From: Carnobacterium alterfunditum DSM 5972
GTDB taxonomy: Bacteria; Bacillota; Bacilli; Lactobacillales; Carnobacteriaceae
Assembly: GCF_000744115.1 (NCBI RefSeq)
Contig: NZ_JQLG01000004.1
Location: forward strand, 744,001-808,000
DNA: 64,000 nt
Direction of reading: 5' to 3'
Shown: in pieces, positions 44,206 to 53,281 of the stretch
Layout of the letters: every line of letters starts with the position of its first letter
How positions within the stretch are numbered: the first letter of the stretch is position 1
Position numbers and translations under genes: made by a program
The notes under the pieces: generated by a model
Told to the model about the DNA's origin: nothing
Databases searched by the model: none
What the model saw: the letters and a program-made list of their open reading frames with translations, nothing else

Positions 44206-45036
44206 TCATTTCGCATCTACTTCCAATTGCACTTCTGCGACGGTTTGTTCTACTTCCGCTCGGGACATTTTTTTCTGACCCTTTTTCATTGCTGCTAAAC
44301 TTTTGTGTGCAAAAGCTAGCGGCAACCGGCAAAATAGAACCGTACTTCTTTCATCAAGCGTTTCGATATAAGCATTCGCTTCGGCCAAATTTTCATCTGC
44401 GTATGCAAAAAGTTGCTCTCTTGTCCATCCATCTGGAGTAAAGCTGACTCCGCGTTCTTCACTATCTTCCTTTTGGTTACGCAAAATATTAACAGCTTGA
44501 AGTCCTCGACCAAACCCTATCGCAAGTTCTTCATTTAATTCTTGATCATAAGACCATTTCCATAGTTTAGAAAGATACACTCCTACACATCCTGCAACAT
44601 AATAAGTGTAGTCGTCTAAATTTTCTTTTGTGTGTATTTGCCAATTTTTATTTGCCCATTTTGCCATTCCAAATGCCATTTCACTAGCTGTTTCCATCAT
44701 CAATGAGCAAGAACCCTCTGGACAAGCTTGGATCCACTCATATAAGCGGATAGAAACTTCAGGCAATTGCTCTTTTACAGGAGCGATAATTTCTAAATAC
44801 TCCTCTTGGGTGAACGGCCGTTTAAAAAGTTCACTAAGCTGCATTAAAAGATCATATTTGGTCTCATTTGAGATGTTTTCATGGTCTTCAATTTCATCTA
44901 TTGCTCGCAAAACCAAATAAGCAGACGAAACTGAATACTTTAAGTCAGCCTTCAAAAAAGTAATGGGTATATAAAATGTTCGACTAGTCTCTTTTAAAAC
45001 GCGCATTGCATCTTTAGAATATTTCTCTTTTTTCAT
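44206..45036 (-). CDS. Squalene/phytoene synthase family protein
   Basis: A 276-residue all-alpha isoprenoid synthase. First acidic motif RAIDEIEDHE (about 47-56) corresponds to DxxxD. The second motif reads NILRNQKEDSEERG (about 190), with Asn in place of the usual first Asp (LRDxxED). SRTFYIPI at the start fits the family. It would condense two farnesyl or geranylgeranyl diphosphates at the membrane. No carotenoid desaturase or squalene gene is adjacent. ATG 45036 follows GGAGGCGCGTG. Confidence 0.83.
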   Translation of the reverse strand: MKKEKYSKDAMRVLKETSRTFYIPITFLKADLKYSVSSAYLVLRAIDEIEDHENISNETKYDLLMQLSELFKRPFTQEEYLEIIAPVKEQLPEVSIRLYEWIQACPEGSCSLMMETASEMAFGMAKWANKNWQIHTKENLDDYTYYVAGCVGVYLSKLWKWSYDQELNEELAIGFGRGLQAVNILRNQKEDSEERGVSFTPDGWTREQLFAYADENLAEANAYIETLDERSTVLFCRLPLAFAHKSLAAMKKGQKKMSRAEVEQTVAEVQLEVDAK

Positions 45037-45169
45037 CACGCGCCTCCTTTTAAAATGTGTTACCCCTATTGTACAGACTATCCGAAAAGAATTCATAATT
45101 CTAAGGAATGAATTAAAATAGCCTTTAGCAAGATAAAGATTCAACCATATTTCTGAATACTACCCTAAT

Positions 45170-45212
45170 AAAAATAGTAGTTCAACCTAATTTCGGTTAA
45201 ACTACTATTTTT
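45170..45212 (-). terminator. Terminator after ppdK
   Basis: Arms AAAAATAGTAGTT and AACTACTATTTTT with inner AACC/GGTT; ends the ccpN-like to ppdK operon. Confidence 0.85.
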
Positions 45213-45236
45213 AGTTTGTTTGATCATTATTTTCGA

Positions 45237-47906
45237 CTAACTGAAATTAGTGACTAACTTATCAGAAATTGGTTCTTTTACTACGTGGTATTTTATAGCT
45301 GCTTGAGCAGCGGCTAAACGTGCAATCGGTACACGATATGGTGAGCAAGAAATATAGCTAAATCCCAATTTTTGGAAAAATTCAATTGATGCCGGATCTC
45401 CGCCATGTTCGCCGCAAATTCCGACCTTTAAATTCGGTTTGATTCGGCGACCTTTTTCAATAGCTATTTCTACTAACTGACCGATACCTTCTTGATCAAT
45501 AGTATCAAAAGGCCCATTTTCAAGAATACCTTTATCCATATATTCAGAAATGAATTTTCCTGAGTCATCTCTTGAAAAGCCAAATCCCATTTGAGTTAAA
45601 TCATTTGTTCCAAAACTGAAAAAGTCTGCTTCCTCAGCAATTTTGTCAGCAGTCAAAGCAGCTCTAGGGACTTCAATCATTGTTCCAACATGATAACTTA
45701 ATGTTTCTCCCTTTTCAGTAAAGACTTTTTTGATTTCATCTTCAATTTCGGCTTTGATATAAGTCAATTCCTTTACATCACTGACCAAAGGAATCATGAT
45801 CTCTGGCTGGATCTCACAATTTCTATCAGCCTTAAATTCTAAAGCTGCTTCCATGATCGCTCTAGCTTGCATCCTGCTGATTTCAGGATACGTTATCCCT
45901 AACCGGACACCGCGATGTCCCAACATAGGGTTCACTTCATGAAGATCTTCGATACGCTCTTTCAACGCTGCTAAACTAAAGGACATCGTCGCAGCTAATC
46001 GGCTTATATCCTCTTCTTTTACAGGCATGAATTCATGTAAAGGCGGGTCCAGTAAGCGAATCGTTACAGGCAGTTCACCCATGACTTGATAGATTTGATA
46101 GAAGTCGTTTTTTTGTATAGGCAATATTTCATTTAACGCTCTCATTCGCTCCTCAACCGAGTCAGCTAAAATCATTCTTCTGACTGAAGAAATGCGATCT
46201 TCTTTGAAAAACATATGCTCAGTTCTAACTAACCCAATTCCTTCTGCACCAAATTCTAAGGCTTGCTTCGCATCTTCTGGTGTATCTGCATTGGTCCGAA
46301 CTGCCATTGCTTTTACTTCATCGACCCATTCCATTAATTGATCATATTTTCCGCCTAAAGTTGCTTTACTCTTTTCAATTTCGCCTAGGTAAACCATTCC
46401 ACTTGCCCCGTCCAGTGAAATCAAATCTCCTTCATACAATATACCGCCATTGTATTTCACTCTTTTTTCTACTTCATTAACCTTTAGCTCTGAGCATCCT
46501 GCAACACAACATTTTCCCATTCCGCGAGCAACCACTGCAGCATGTGACGTCATTCCCCCTCTAGCGGTCAAGATACCTTCTGCTTTTACCATTCCAGATA
46601 TATCTTCAGGCGACGTTTCTTGTCTCACTAAAATCGATTTTATTCCTTTTTCAAAGGCTATTTCTACTGATTCCGGAGTGAAGCAAATGATACCTGAAGC
46701 CGCACCAGGCGAAGCAGCAAGCCCTTTTGCCAAAATAGTTGCTTGATCAACGGCTTTTTCATCAAAATTAGGGTGCAGCAATTGTTCTAATTGTTGCGGT
46801 TTGATTCTTAATAGCGCTTCTTCTTTGGTGATTTTCCCTTCATTGTACAAATCAACCGCAATATTGATAGCAGCCTGTGCCGTTCTTTTTCCACTTCGCG
46901 TCTGCAATAAAAATAGTTTGTCCTTTTCAATGGTGAACTCGATATCTTGCATATCCTTATAATGATCTTCAAGAGTATTTGCTGCTGTTTCTAGCAAATT
47001 ATAAATTTCAGGCATCAGATCATTTAATACTGCAATATCATTTGGTGTACGTATACCAGCAACGACATCTTCTCCTTGAGCATTCAATAAAAATTCGCCG
47101 AAGAGTTTGTTGTTCCCATTCACAGGATTTCTAGTAAACGTCACGCCTGTCCCAGAAGTTTCTCCCTTATTTCCAAAGACCATTGCTTGAATATTAACAG
47201 CAGTACCTATTAAGGTAGATATCTCATGCATATTCCTATAAAATATCGCTCTTGGATTGTTCCATGATGTAAATACTGCTTTGATAGCCAGTTCTAATTG
47301 CACCATAGGATCTTGTGGAAAGTCTTCTTTTACCTCTTCTAAATAAACTTTTTTATACGCTTCTACTACTGACTTTAAGTCATCTCCACTAAGTTCTTTA
47401 TCTAGCTCAACGCCTTTTTCGGCTTTTTTATTTTCCAATATCGACTCAAAGCGTGTTTTGGGAATTTCCATGACCACATCCGAAAACATCTGGATGAAAC
47501 GACGGTAACTATCATATGCAAAACGTTCATCAGCTGTATTCTTGGCCAATCCAATAACTGAATGGTCATTTAAACCCAGATTTAAAATAGTATCCATCAT
47601 ACCTGGCATCGATTGAGCTGCCCCAGATCGAACCGATACAAGTAGCGGATTTTCTAGATCTGAGAATTTTTTCCCTGTAGCTTGTTCAAGTGCTTTTAAA
47701 TGGATGTTTATTTCTTCTTCTAAACTAGACCAAATCTTTTTATTTTCATTAAAAAAGCGGTTACAAGATTCGGTAGTTAAAGTGAATCCCGGCGGAACAG
47801 GAAGCAGAAGATTTGTCATTTCAGCTAAGTTAGCTCCTTTACCACCAAGTAATTCCTTCATTTCTTTTTTACCTTCATTAAAATCATAAACGTATTTTTC
47901 AGTCAT
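45237..47906 (-). CDS. ppdK: Pyruvate, phosphate dikinase
   Basis: An 889-residue PPDK: N-terminal ATP-grasp domain (GGKGANLAEM at 20, ARFAYDSYRRF-type segment), central phosphohistidine domain with catalytic GGMTSHAAVVARGMGK (about 460), and a C-terminal PEP/pyruvate barrel with TEHMFF, CGEHGGDP and the conserved cysteine region SCSPYRVPIARLAAAQAA. It interconverts pyruvate, ATP, Pi and PEP, AMP, PPi. The threonine two residues before the catalytic histidine is the target of the regulatory protein encoded upstream. ATG 47906 follows AGAGG. It is the last gene of the operon. Confidence 0.95.
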   Translation of the reverse strand: MTEKYVYDFNEGKKEMKELLGGKGANLAEMTNLLLPVPPGFTLTTESCNRFFNENKKIWSSLEEEINIHLKALEQATGKKFSDLENPLLVSVRSGAAQSMPGMMDTILNLGLNDHSVIGLAKNTADERFAYDSYRRFIQMFSDVVMEIPKTRFESILENKKAEKGVELDKELSGDDLKSVVEAYKKVYLEEVKEDFPQDPMVQLELAIKAVFTSWNNPRAIFYRNMHEISTLIGTAVNIQAMVFGNKGETSGTGVTFTRNPVNGNNKLFGEFLLNAQGEDVVAGIRTPNDIAVLNDLMPEIYNLLETAANTLEDHYKDMQDIEFTIEKDKLFLLQTRSGKRTAQAAINIAVDLYNEGKITKEEALLRIKPQQLEQLLHPNFDEKAVDQATILAKGLAASPGAASGIICFTPESVEIAFEKGIKSILVRQETSPEDISGMVKAEGILTARGGMTSHAAVVARGMGKCCVAGCSELKVNEVEKRVKYNGGILYEGDLISLDGASGMVYLGEIEKSKATLGGKYDQLMEWVDEVKAMAVRTNADTPEDAKQALEFGAEGIGLVRTEHMFFKEDRISSVRRMILADSVEERMRALNEILPIQKNDFYQIYQVMGELPVTIRLLDPPLHEFMPVKEEDISRLAATMSFSLAALKERIEDLHEVNPMLGHRGVRLGITYPEISRMQARAIMEAALEFKADRNCEIQPEIMIPLVSDVKELTYIKAEIEDEIKKVFTEKGETLSYHVGTMIEVPRAALTADKIAEEADFFSFGTNDLTQMGFGFSRDDSGKFISEYMDKGILENGPFDTIDQEGIGQLVEIAIEKGRRIKPNLKVGICGEHGGDPASIEFFQKLGFSYISCSPYRVPIARLAAAQAAIKYHVVKEPISDKLVTNFS

Positions 47907-47968
47907 TAGTTCAGCCTCTTTCTTTATTAGGATACATGCATTTTGACTATTTAATATCTTTTCTATTT

Positions 47969-48799
47969 TCAATCAACATTAAATACCTTTTTATCAATTT
48001 TTTTCATATATTCAATAATTAAATTTGCTGTTTCTTCGATGGCATTATTCGAAACATCTATGACTAAACACCCAATTTTTTTCATGATTTTATCCGCATG
48101 GTCCAATTCTTCTAAGATACGATTCGTATCTGCATAACTGGCATTTTGCGGCAGCCCTAAGGTTTTCAACCGTTCTCTCCTGATACTGTTTAATTTTTCT
48201 GGTGAATTGGTTAAACCAATGATTTTAGTCGATGAAATCTGGTAAATCTCTTTCGGCGGATCTGATTCTGGGAAAAGCGGGATATTTAAAACACGAATAT
48301 TTTTGTTTGCTAGATAAATAGACAAGGGGGTCTTTGATGTTCTGGATACCCCGAGAAGAACTAAGTCTGCTTTTAATATTCCTCTTGGATCTTTCCCGTC
48401 GTCATATCGGACGGAAAATTCGATTGCTTCAATTCTGCTGAAGTACTTTTTATCCATCTTACGGATAATTCCTGGTTCTCCCATTGGCTCTAAGGACGTG
48501 ATTTTTTGGATGGCTGACATGCCATCGCCTAATATATCAACGAGAAGAAGCTTATTATTCTCAGAAAATGCTGTTAAATATTGTTTCAGCTCTTTTTGGA
48601 CTAATGTATAAAAAACAACAGCATTTTCATCTTCACTAATATTGACAAGTATGGCTTCTAACATTTGTTTAGTTAATACATGCGTAAACTTTTTGATTTC
48701 CCCTACTTCGATTGAATATTGGGATAAGATAGAATGGATCACTTGTTCACCCGTTTCCCCTATCGAGTCAGAAATAAGATAAATTGTTAAAGGTTTCAT
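47969..48799 (-). CDS. PPDK regulatory protein (kinase/phosphorylase, DUF299)
   Basis: A 276-residue protein of the PPDK/PEP-synthase regulatory family (YqfL, PpsR). It has YLISDSIGETGEQV at the start and the nucleotide-binding GVSRTSKTPLS (about 150), followed by the NIPLFPES stretch. It uses ADP to phosphorylate, and Pi to dephosphorylate, the threonine beside the catalytic histidine of PPDK, switching the dikinase off and on. It is encoded between the ccpN-like gene and ppdK, the same order as in Bacillus and Listeria. Confidence 0.93.
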   Translation of the reverse strand: MKPLTIYLISDSIGETGEQVIHSILSQYSIEVGEIKKFTHVLTKQMLEAILVNISEDENAVVFYTLVQKELKQYLTAFSENNKLLLVDILGDGMSAIQKITSLEPMGEPGIIRKMDKKYFSRIEAIEFSVRYDDGKDPRGILKADLVLLGVSRTSKTPLSIYLANKNIRVLNIPLFPESDPPKEIYQISSTKIIGLTNSPEKLNSIRRERLKTLGLPQNASYADTNRILEELDHADKIMKKIGCLVIDVSNNAIEETANLIIEYMKKIDKKVFNVD

Positions 48800-48808
48800 A
48801 TGTTCCTC

Positions 48809-49444
48809 CTAAATTTCATTTTCGATAACATTTAAGAATAGACGGCTGATCAATGTTTTTGAAAATTTACCAGTTACTTTTAATCCTTCTGACCCTTTTC
48901 CATCACTGTTGTCTATTACTGGCAAACTATCGACTTCATGAGCTAAAAGTTTCTTTGTCGCGTATTCAACTGAATCATTACTAAGTACATAGACAACATT
49001 AGGGACTCTGGTCATTGCCATACTGACGGGCATTTCTTCAATATTCATTTTCCCCATGACAGCTTTTAGTAAATCTTTCCTAGAAACCAATCCGATAAGA
49101 CTATGATTTTCTGTAACATAAACCGATCCTACATCTTCTAAAAACATTTTGATTATCGTATCTTGAATAGATGTGTTAGAGCTTACAATTACGGGAACAC
49201 TCATAACGTCTTCTACTTTTTTTTCTTTAATAGCTTTTATGATAAAAGGGTCTACTCTATGTGCATTATAGAAGTAACCTACTTTAGGTTTTGCGATCAA
49301 CAATTCACTCAATGTTAACAAGGATAAATCAGGCCTTAATGTTGCACGGGAGAAACCTAATGTCGAAGCTATCTTTTCGCCTGTAATGGGTTCGTTATTT
49401 TTTACAATTTCGATGATCTTTGTTTGTCTTTCATTTAATTCCAT
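48809..49444 (-). CDS. ccpN: CcpN-like repressor (HTH plus two CBS domains)
   Basis: A 211-residue regulator: an N-terminal winged HTH (about 1-60, EPITGEKIASTLGFSRATLRPDL) followed by a CBS pair (about 80-200). This is the architecture of CcpN/YqzB, the repressor of gluconeogenic genes. It heads the operon with the PPDK regulator and ppdK. A match to the CcpN consensus at its own promoter (49484-49494) suggests autoregulation of the whole PEP-forming operon by the ATP/ADP state. Confidence 0.9.
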   Translation of the reverse strand: MELNERQTKIIEIVKNNEPITGEKIASTLGFSRATLRPDLSLLTLSELLIAKPKVGYFYNAHRVDPFIIKAIKEKKVEDVMSVPVIVSSNTSIQDTIIKMFLEDVGSVYVTENHSLIGLVSRKDLLKAVMGKMNIEEMPVSMAMTRVPNVVYVLSNDSVEYATKKLLAHEVDSLPVIDNSDGKGSEGLKVTGKFSKTLISRLFLNVIENEI

Positions 49445-49481
49445 TGCTTGACCCCTTCCAAATAAGATACAGCTTATCCAT

Positions 49482-49510
49482 ATAGTATGTCACATTAAAA
49501 ATAAAGTCAA
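49482..49510 (-). promoter_or_regulatory. Promoter of the ccpN-ppdK operon with candidate CcpN site
   Basis: Minus strand -35 TTGACT (49505-49510), 17-base spacer, -10 TACTAT (49482-49487). TGTGACATACT at 49484-49494 fits the B. subtilis CcpN motif TRTGHYATAYW as I recall it, overlapping the -10 box. Confidence 0.6.
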
Positions 49511-49600
49511 CGAATAAGCAAACACTTTTAAATAAAAAACTAATATTATGTTTTTAAAAAAATCTATTTGCACTTTCTACTTATAAAAATATACATAAAA

Positions 49601-49629
49601 AGACACACTGCATGAATAGCAATGTGTCT
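49601..49629 (-). terminator. Terminator after the CstR-type operon
   Basis: Arms AGACACA and TGTGTCT with an inner TGC/GCA; on minus followed by TTTTTATG. Confidence 0.7.
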
Positions 49630-49695
49630 ATTAAATAACTATTTAAAATCAACTTTTCAAACAAACCTACTCTATTAGAAAGAATCTGCCTCTAT

Positions 49696-49956
49696 TTATC
49701 TACTTTTCATTAACAAATTGATGGCTTGTTGGACACTTTCTTCTCCAGTAGTACCCTCTTCAATATTTTCTTGTACACATTTTATTAAATTTCCTGCTAC
49801 GATCAAACTTGTAGCACGATCGATACTAGCACGTACAGCTGATAACTGAGTCACAATTGATGCGCAGTCTTGTCCCTCTTCTATCATCTTCAATACACCT
49901 TGAAATTGGCCATTTGATCGTTTTAGACGGTTTACAATTTTCACATCATATTCCAC
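49696..49956 (-). CDS. CsoR/CstR-family (DUF156) sulfur-sensing repressor
   Basis: An 86-residue all-alpha repressor: KIVNRLKRSNGQFQGVLKMI then Cys in GQDCASIV (about 30) and Cys in NLIKCVQ (about 59). In copper-sensing CsoR the third ligand is a histidine three or four residues before the second Cys; here that place is Asn, which fits the persulfide-sensing CstR group. The GTG at 49956 overlaps the stop of the rhodanese gene; the TTG at 49977 is less likely. It is the last gene of the operon it probably represses. Confidence 0.87.
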   Translation of the reverse strand: MEYDVKIVNRLKRSNGQFQGVLKMIEEGQDCASIVTQLSAVRASIDRATSLIVAGNLIKCVQENIEEGTTGEESVQQAINLLMKSR

Positions 49957-50252
49957 TATACGGTCTCTCCTCTCCAAGCTGATATACCACCCATTACATT
50001 GGTTACTTTATATCCTTCTCTCGCTAACTGCTGACAAGCCATCGCAGAACGTGCTCCTGAATAACACATAACGTAGTATTCTTGTTTTTTATTTAACTTT
50101 TCTTTAGCATCTGATAAATCATTTAAAGGTATATGGATTGCCCCGTCTAAATGACCCGATTGCCATTCATCTATTTCTCGCACATCTACTAACGGAAGTT
50201 TCTCTCTTTTCCATTTTTGTTCAAATTCTTGCATTGATATTGAATTAAACAT
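49956..50252 (-). CDS. Single-domain rhodanese
   Basis: A 98-residue rhodanese: VDVREIDEWQSGHLDGAIHIPL at residue 23 and the active-site loop MCYSGARS with the persulfide-carrying cysteine (about 65). It likely shuttles sulfane sulfur in the cytosol. Its start overlaps the CoA-disulfide reductase gene end by one base and its stop overlaps the repressor start. Confidence 0.9.
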   Translation of the reverse strand: MFNSISMQEFEQKWKREKLPLVDVREIDEWQSGHLDGAIHIPLNDLSDAKEKLNKKQEYYVMCYSGARSAMACQQLAREGYKVTNVMGGISAWRGETV

Positions 50253-51919
50253 TATTTTTCCACCTTTTCTAGTCTGATTTTTTCTGGTCTGACTGTTGAG
50301 TAAAGAGCAAATGCTCCATCTAGATTTTTAACCTTATATCCATTTTGTTTTAAAATTCGTTCAGCAATATAACTACGTAAACCACTGTGACAGCTCACAA
50401 TAATTGATTTATCTTTAGGTACTTCTGATAATCGGTCTCTTAAACTATTTAAAGGAATATTTATTGATCCTTCTAAGCTGCCATTTATTTCAAGTTCATC
50501 TTCTTCACGAACGTCCAGTAATAAATCACCGGCTTCTTGGTTTGCTTCAAGTTCATGCCATTGAATTGACTCACTAACGCCTTCAATCAAGTTTAAAGCA
50601 GCATATCCAGCCATATTTACAGGATCTTTTGCTGATCCAAATGGAGGAGCATAGGTAAACTCTAATTCCGGCAAATCTTGAACAGTCATACCTGCTTTGA
50701 TAGCCGTTGCAATGATGTCGATACGTTTATCTACTCCATCATCACCAATAGCTTGGGCGCCATAAATTTTTCCGTTTTCAGGATTAAACAGTACTTTCAA
50801 TAAGATCGTACCGGCATTTGGATAGTATCCTGCATGACTTTTTCCTTGGATATGAACAATTTCATATGTTTCGTTTGCTGATTTCAATTGTCTTTCATTT
50901 AGTCCAGTCGATGCTGCTACTTGGTTAAATACGCGAACAATTGCGGTACCAATACTACCTTTGTTTTTTCGAGGTAATCCACTGATAACATCTGCAACTT
51001 GTCTGCCTTGACGATTAGCAGGAGCAGCTAAAGCGATCATCGTATCTTCTCCATTGATTTGTTGTTTCACTACGATTGCATCTCCAACCGCGTAAATATC
51101 TTTTTGACTCGTTTCATAGTTCTCATCTACTAATATACCACCACGTACACCAGTTTCAATATCCGCTGTTAAAGCCAAAGTCGTTTCAGGTTTAACCCCT
51201 ACTGACATCAATGTCATATCGCTTTCTAAGCGTTCGCCATTTTCAAGCACAACAACTTTTCCTTCTTCTTCAAACGACTCAGCAGCCAATCCCGTATACA
51301 ATTTAACACCGTTCTCATGCAATTCTTTAGTAATATACGCTGCCATCTCTTCATCTAACGGTGGTAGTACTTGCGGTGCTTTTTCAATAATTGTAACATC
51401 TAGTCCACGATGAACTAAACTTTCAGCCATTTCTAAACCGATAAATCCAGCTCCGATCACTACAGCTTTTTTAGGATTGTGAGCATCCATGAAAGCAGTG
51501 ATTCCATCTACATCCGGAACAGAACGCAATGTGAAAATATTCTTCGCTTCCTCTAGTCCTTTAGCTGGTGGGATAAACGCTTTAGCTCCAGGAGAAAGGA
51601 TCAATTTATCGTAAGATAGTGTGTACTCTTCTTCTGCCGTACGCACAATTACTTCTTTTAGAGAAGCATCTATCGATACTGCCTCACTATAAGGACGTAC
51701 ATCCAGTTCAAAACGTGCTCGCAAAGCTTCTGGTGTTTGTACCAACAAGCTGCTGCGTTCCTCAATTTCACCAGCCACATAATATGGAAGGCCACAATTG
51801 GCAAATGAAACATAAGGTCCTTTTTCTAATATAATGATTTCTGCTGTTTCATTCAACCGTCTCAATCGAGTAGCTGCTGACATTCCACCAGCTACGCCTC
51901 CTACAATAACAATTTTCAT
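50252..51919 (-). CDS. CoA-disulfide reductase-rhodanese fusion (CoADR-RHD)
   Basis: A 555-residue flavoprotein: FAD/NAD(P)H domains (1-440) with VGGVAGGMSAATRL at the start, redox cysteine in FANCGLPYYVAG (about 43), AVGDAIVV for FAD, then a C-terminal rhodanese domain (about 455-550) with active-site loop SCHSGLRS. Such fusions reduce CoA persulfide or disulfide with NAD(P)H and are called CoADR-RHD or Npsr. ATG 51919 follows GGAGG and overlaps the upstream rhodanese stop (TAATG). It is the central gene of the CstR-type operon. Confidence 0.9.
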   Translation of the reverse strand: MKIVIVGGVAGGMSAATRLRRLNETAEIIILEKGPYVSFANCGLPYYVAGEIEERSSLLVQTPEALRARFELDVRPYSEAVSIDASLKEVIVRTAEEEYTLSYDKLILSPGAKAFIPPAKGLEEAKNIFTLRSVPDVDGITAFMDAHNPKKAVVIGAGFIGLEMAESLVHRGLDVTIIEKAPQVLPPLDEEMAAYITKELHENGVKLYTGLAAESFEEEGKVVVLENGERLESDMTLMSVGVKPETTLALTADIETGVRGGILVDENYETSQKDIYAVGDAIVVKQQINGEDTMIALAAPANRQGRQVADVISGLPRKNKGSIGTAIVRVFNQVAASTGLNERQLKSANETYEIVHIQGKSHAGYYPNAGTILLKVLFNPENGKIYGAQAIGDDGVDKRIDIIATAIKAGMTVQDLPELEFTYAPPFGSAKDPVNMAGYAALNLIEGVSESIQWHELEANQEAGDLLLDVREEDELEINGSLEGSINIPLNSLRDRLSEVPKDKSIIVSCHSGLRSYIAERILKQNGYKVKNLDGAFALYSTVRPEKIRLEKVEK

Positions 51920-52224
51920 TACAGTTTTCCTCCCTTTGTAGATCCAGCCCAAGATGACATGCCGCCACGGACATTTACCACATCATAGCCTTGTTTCATT
52001 AACAATTTTGAAGCTTTTTTACTGCGCATGCCTGATTGACAAATCACATATGTTTTACCTTTAGGTGTATGATTAGCTATTTTACCTAATGGTACATTCT
52101 TTGCTCCAGGTATGTGACCTCCTTGAAATTCATGTGTTTCCCGTACATCAATGATGTGCGGCTTTTCTGCGGTTATTTTCTCTAGTTCACTTGTCGAAAT
52201 CGATGCTACTGTTTTAAAAAACAT
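51919..52224 (-). CDS. Single-domain rhodanese, first gene of operon
   Basis: A 101-residue rhodanese: IDVRETHEFQGGHIPGAKNVPLG (about 23-45, abbreviated) and active-site loop ICQSGMRS (about 70). ATG 52224 follows AGGAGGAAGATT. It is transcribed from the CstR-type promoter at 52306-52334. With the CoADR fusion and the 98-residue protein it gives the operon three rhodanese domains. Confidence 0.9.
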   Translation of the reverse strand: MFFKTVASISTSELEKITAEKPHIIDVRETHEFQGGHIPGAKNVPLGKIANHTPKGKTYVICQSGMRSKKASKLLMKQGYDVVNVRGGMSSWAGSTKGGKL

Positions 52225-52287
52225 AATCTTCCTCCTAATTAGTAGTACTCTTTTTATGACCATCTTTTGGTACTTTATCTATTTCAT

Positions 52288-52334
52288 ATACCCTGCTACG
52301 TATTCAATATACCTTATGGGGTATATTTTGTAAA
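52288..52334 (-). promoter_or_regulatory. CstR-type promoter with two operators
   Basis: Minus strand -35 TTTACA (52329-52334), 17-base spacer, -10 TATATT (52306-52311). ATACC-TTATGG-GGTAT (52309-52324) lies in the spacer, and a near copy ATACC-CTGCTA-CGTAT follows at 52288-52303. ATACC-N6-GGTAT is the form of CsoR/CstR operators. Confidence 0.7.
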
Positions 52335-52495
52335 GTGTTTTTATTTTATTAGTCTATTTCTATCGTTTTTTTCGCTAAAATTAACAAAATGTAACAAAAT
52401 TTTTAAATAACGTTATTTTTCGTCAGTTTGATTTTACTTAATGTTATAATCAAGTTAGAGAAAAAGATTTTTTTCTGAAAATGGAGGTAGTATGG

Positions 52496-53281
52496 TTGAA
52501 CCAAACGAAAAGACAAGAATTTATTAGCAATTTATTAAAGGTACATGGAGAAATCAGTTCAAAGGAATTAGCTGATAAATTATTGGTATCCATGATGACG
52601 ATCAATCGAGATCTAAAAGAATTAGCGGCAAAGGAGGACATCCAATTAGTACATGGAGGAGCCATTTACCGAGGTGCAGATATTCTTGAGAATCCTATAT
52701 CCATTAAAGAAGAAGTCAGTGTCCAAGAGAAAAAAGCCATCGCTAAGTTTTGTAGAACTTTAGTTAAACCAGGCAGCTCTGTTTTTATTGAGACTGGTAC
52801 TACAACACTGGCTGTTGCAAAAGAAATTTTCACTATCGAAAACTGTCAATTCTACACGAACTCCTTATTGGTTATGAATGCTTTAGCTAAATACGAAGCT
52901 ATTCAGCTACACAGTGTGCCTGGAAAATATAGAGATCTTTCGAAAGGCTTTTTAGGTTTAGAAACTACTGAGTTTATTCAAAATTTCAATTTTGACATTA
53001 CCTTTATGGGAGCTGAAGGTATTCGTCTCGACTCAGGCGTTTCCCTTACAAATGAAGAAGATGCATTCACCAAAAAAGCGATCCTAAAACAATCAAAAAA
53101 AACGATTCTTGTCGCTGACCATAAAAAATTCGGTTTATCTTATCTGCATAAAGTTGGTACGGTCAGTGAATTTGATATGATCGTCACTGATTTGCCAAGT
53201 GATCAAGCAATCTTTAAAGAAATAAGTACCTTTGCCAATATAAAATCCGTTAGAAAAGAGGAAACGAAAAATGAAAATTAA
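52496..53281 (+). CDS. DeoR-family transcriptional regulator
   Basis: A 261-residue DeoR regulator: N-terminal HTH (about 5-55, ISSKELADKLLVSMMTINRDLKEL), HGGAIYRG linker, and a sugar-phosphate-type effector domain with IETGTTT (about 93), FTNSL-like YTNSLLVM and KKTILVADHKKFG. TTG 52496 is preferred because GGAGG lies eight bases upstream; a reading from ATG 52481 would put that ribosome site inside the gene. It overlaps the M24-like gene by 11 bases, so it probably regulates that operon. Confidence 0.85.
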   Translation: MNQTKRQEFISNLLKVHGEISSKELADKLLVSMMTINRDLKELAAKEDIQLVHGGAIYRGADILENPISIKEEVSVQEKKAIAKFCRTLVKPGSSVFIETGTTTLAVAKEIFTIENCQFYTNSLLVMNALAKYEAIQLHSVPGKYRDLSKGFLGLETTEFIQNFNFDITFMGAEGIRLDSGVSLTNEEDAFTKKAILKQSKKTILVADHKKFGLSYLHKVGTVSEFDMIVTDLPSDQAIFKEISTFANIKSVRKEETKNEN

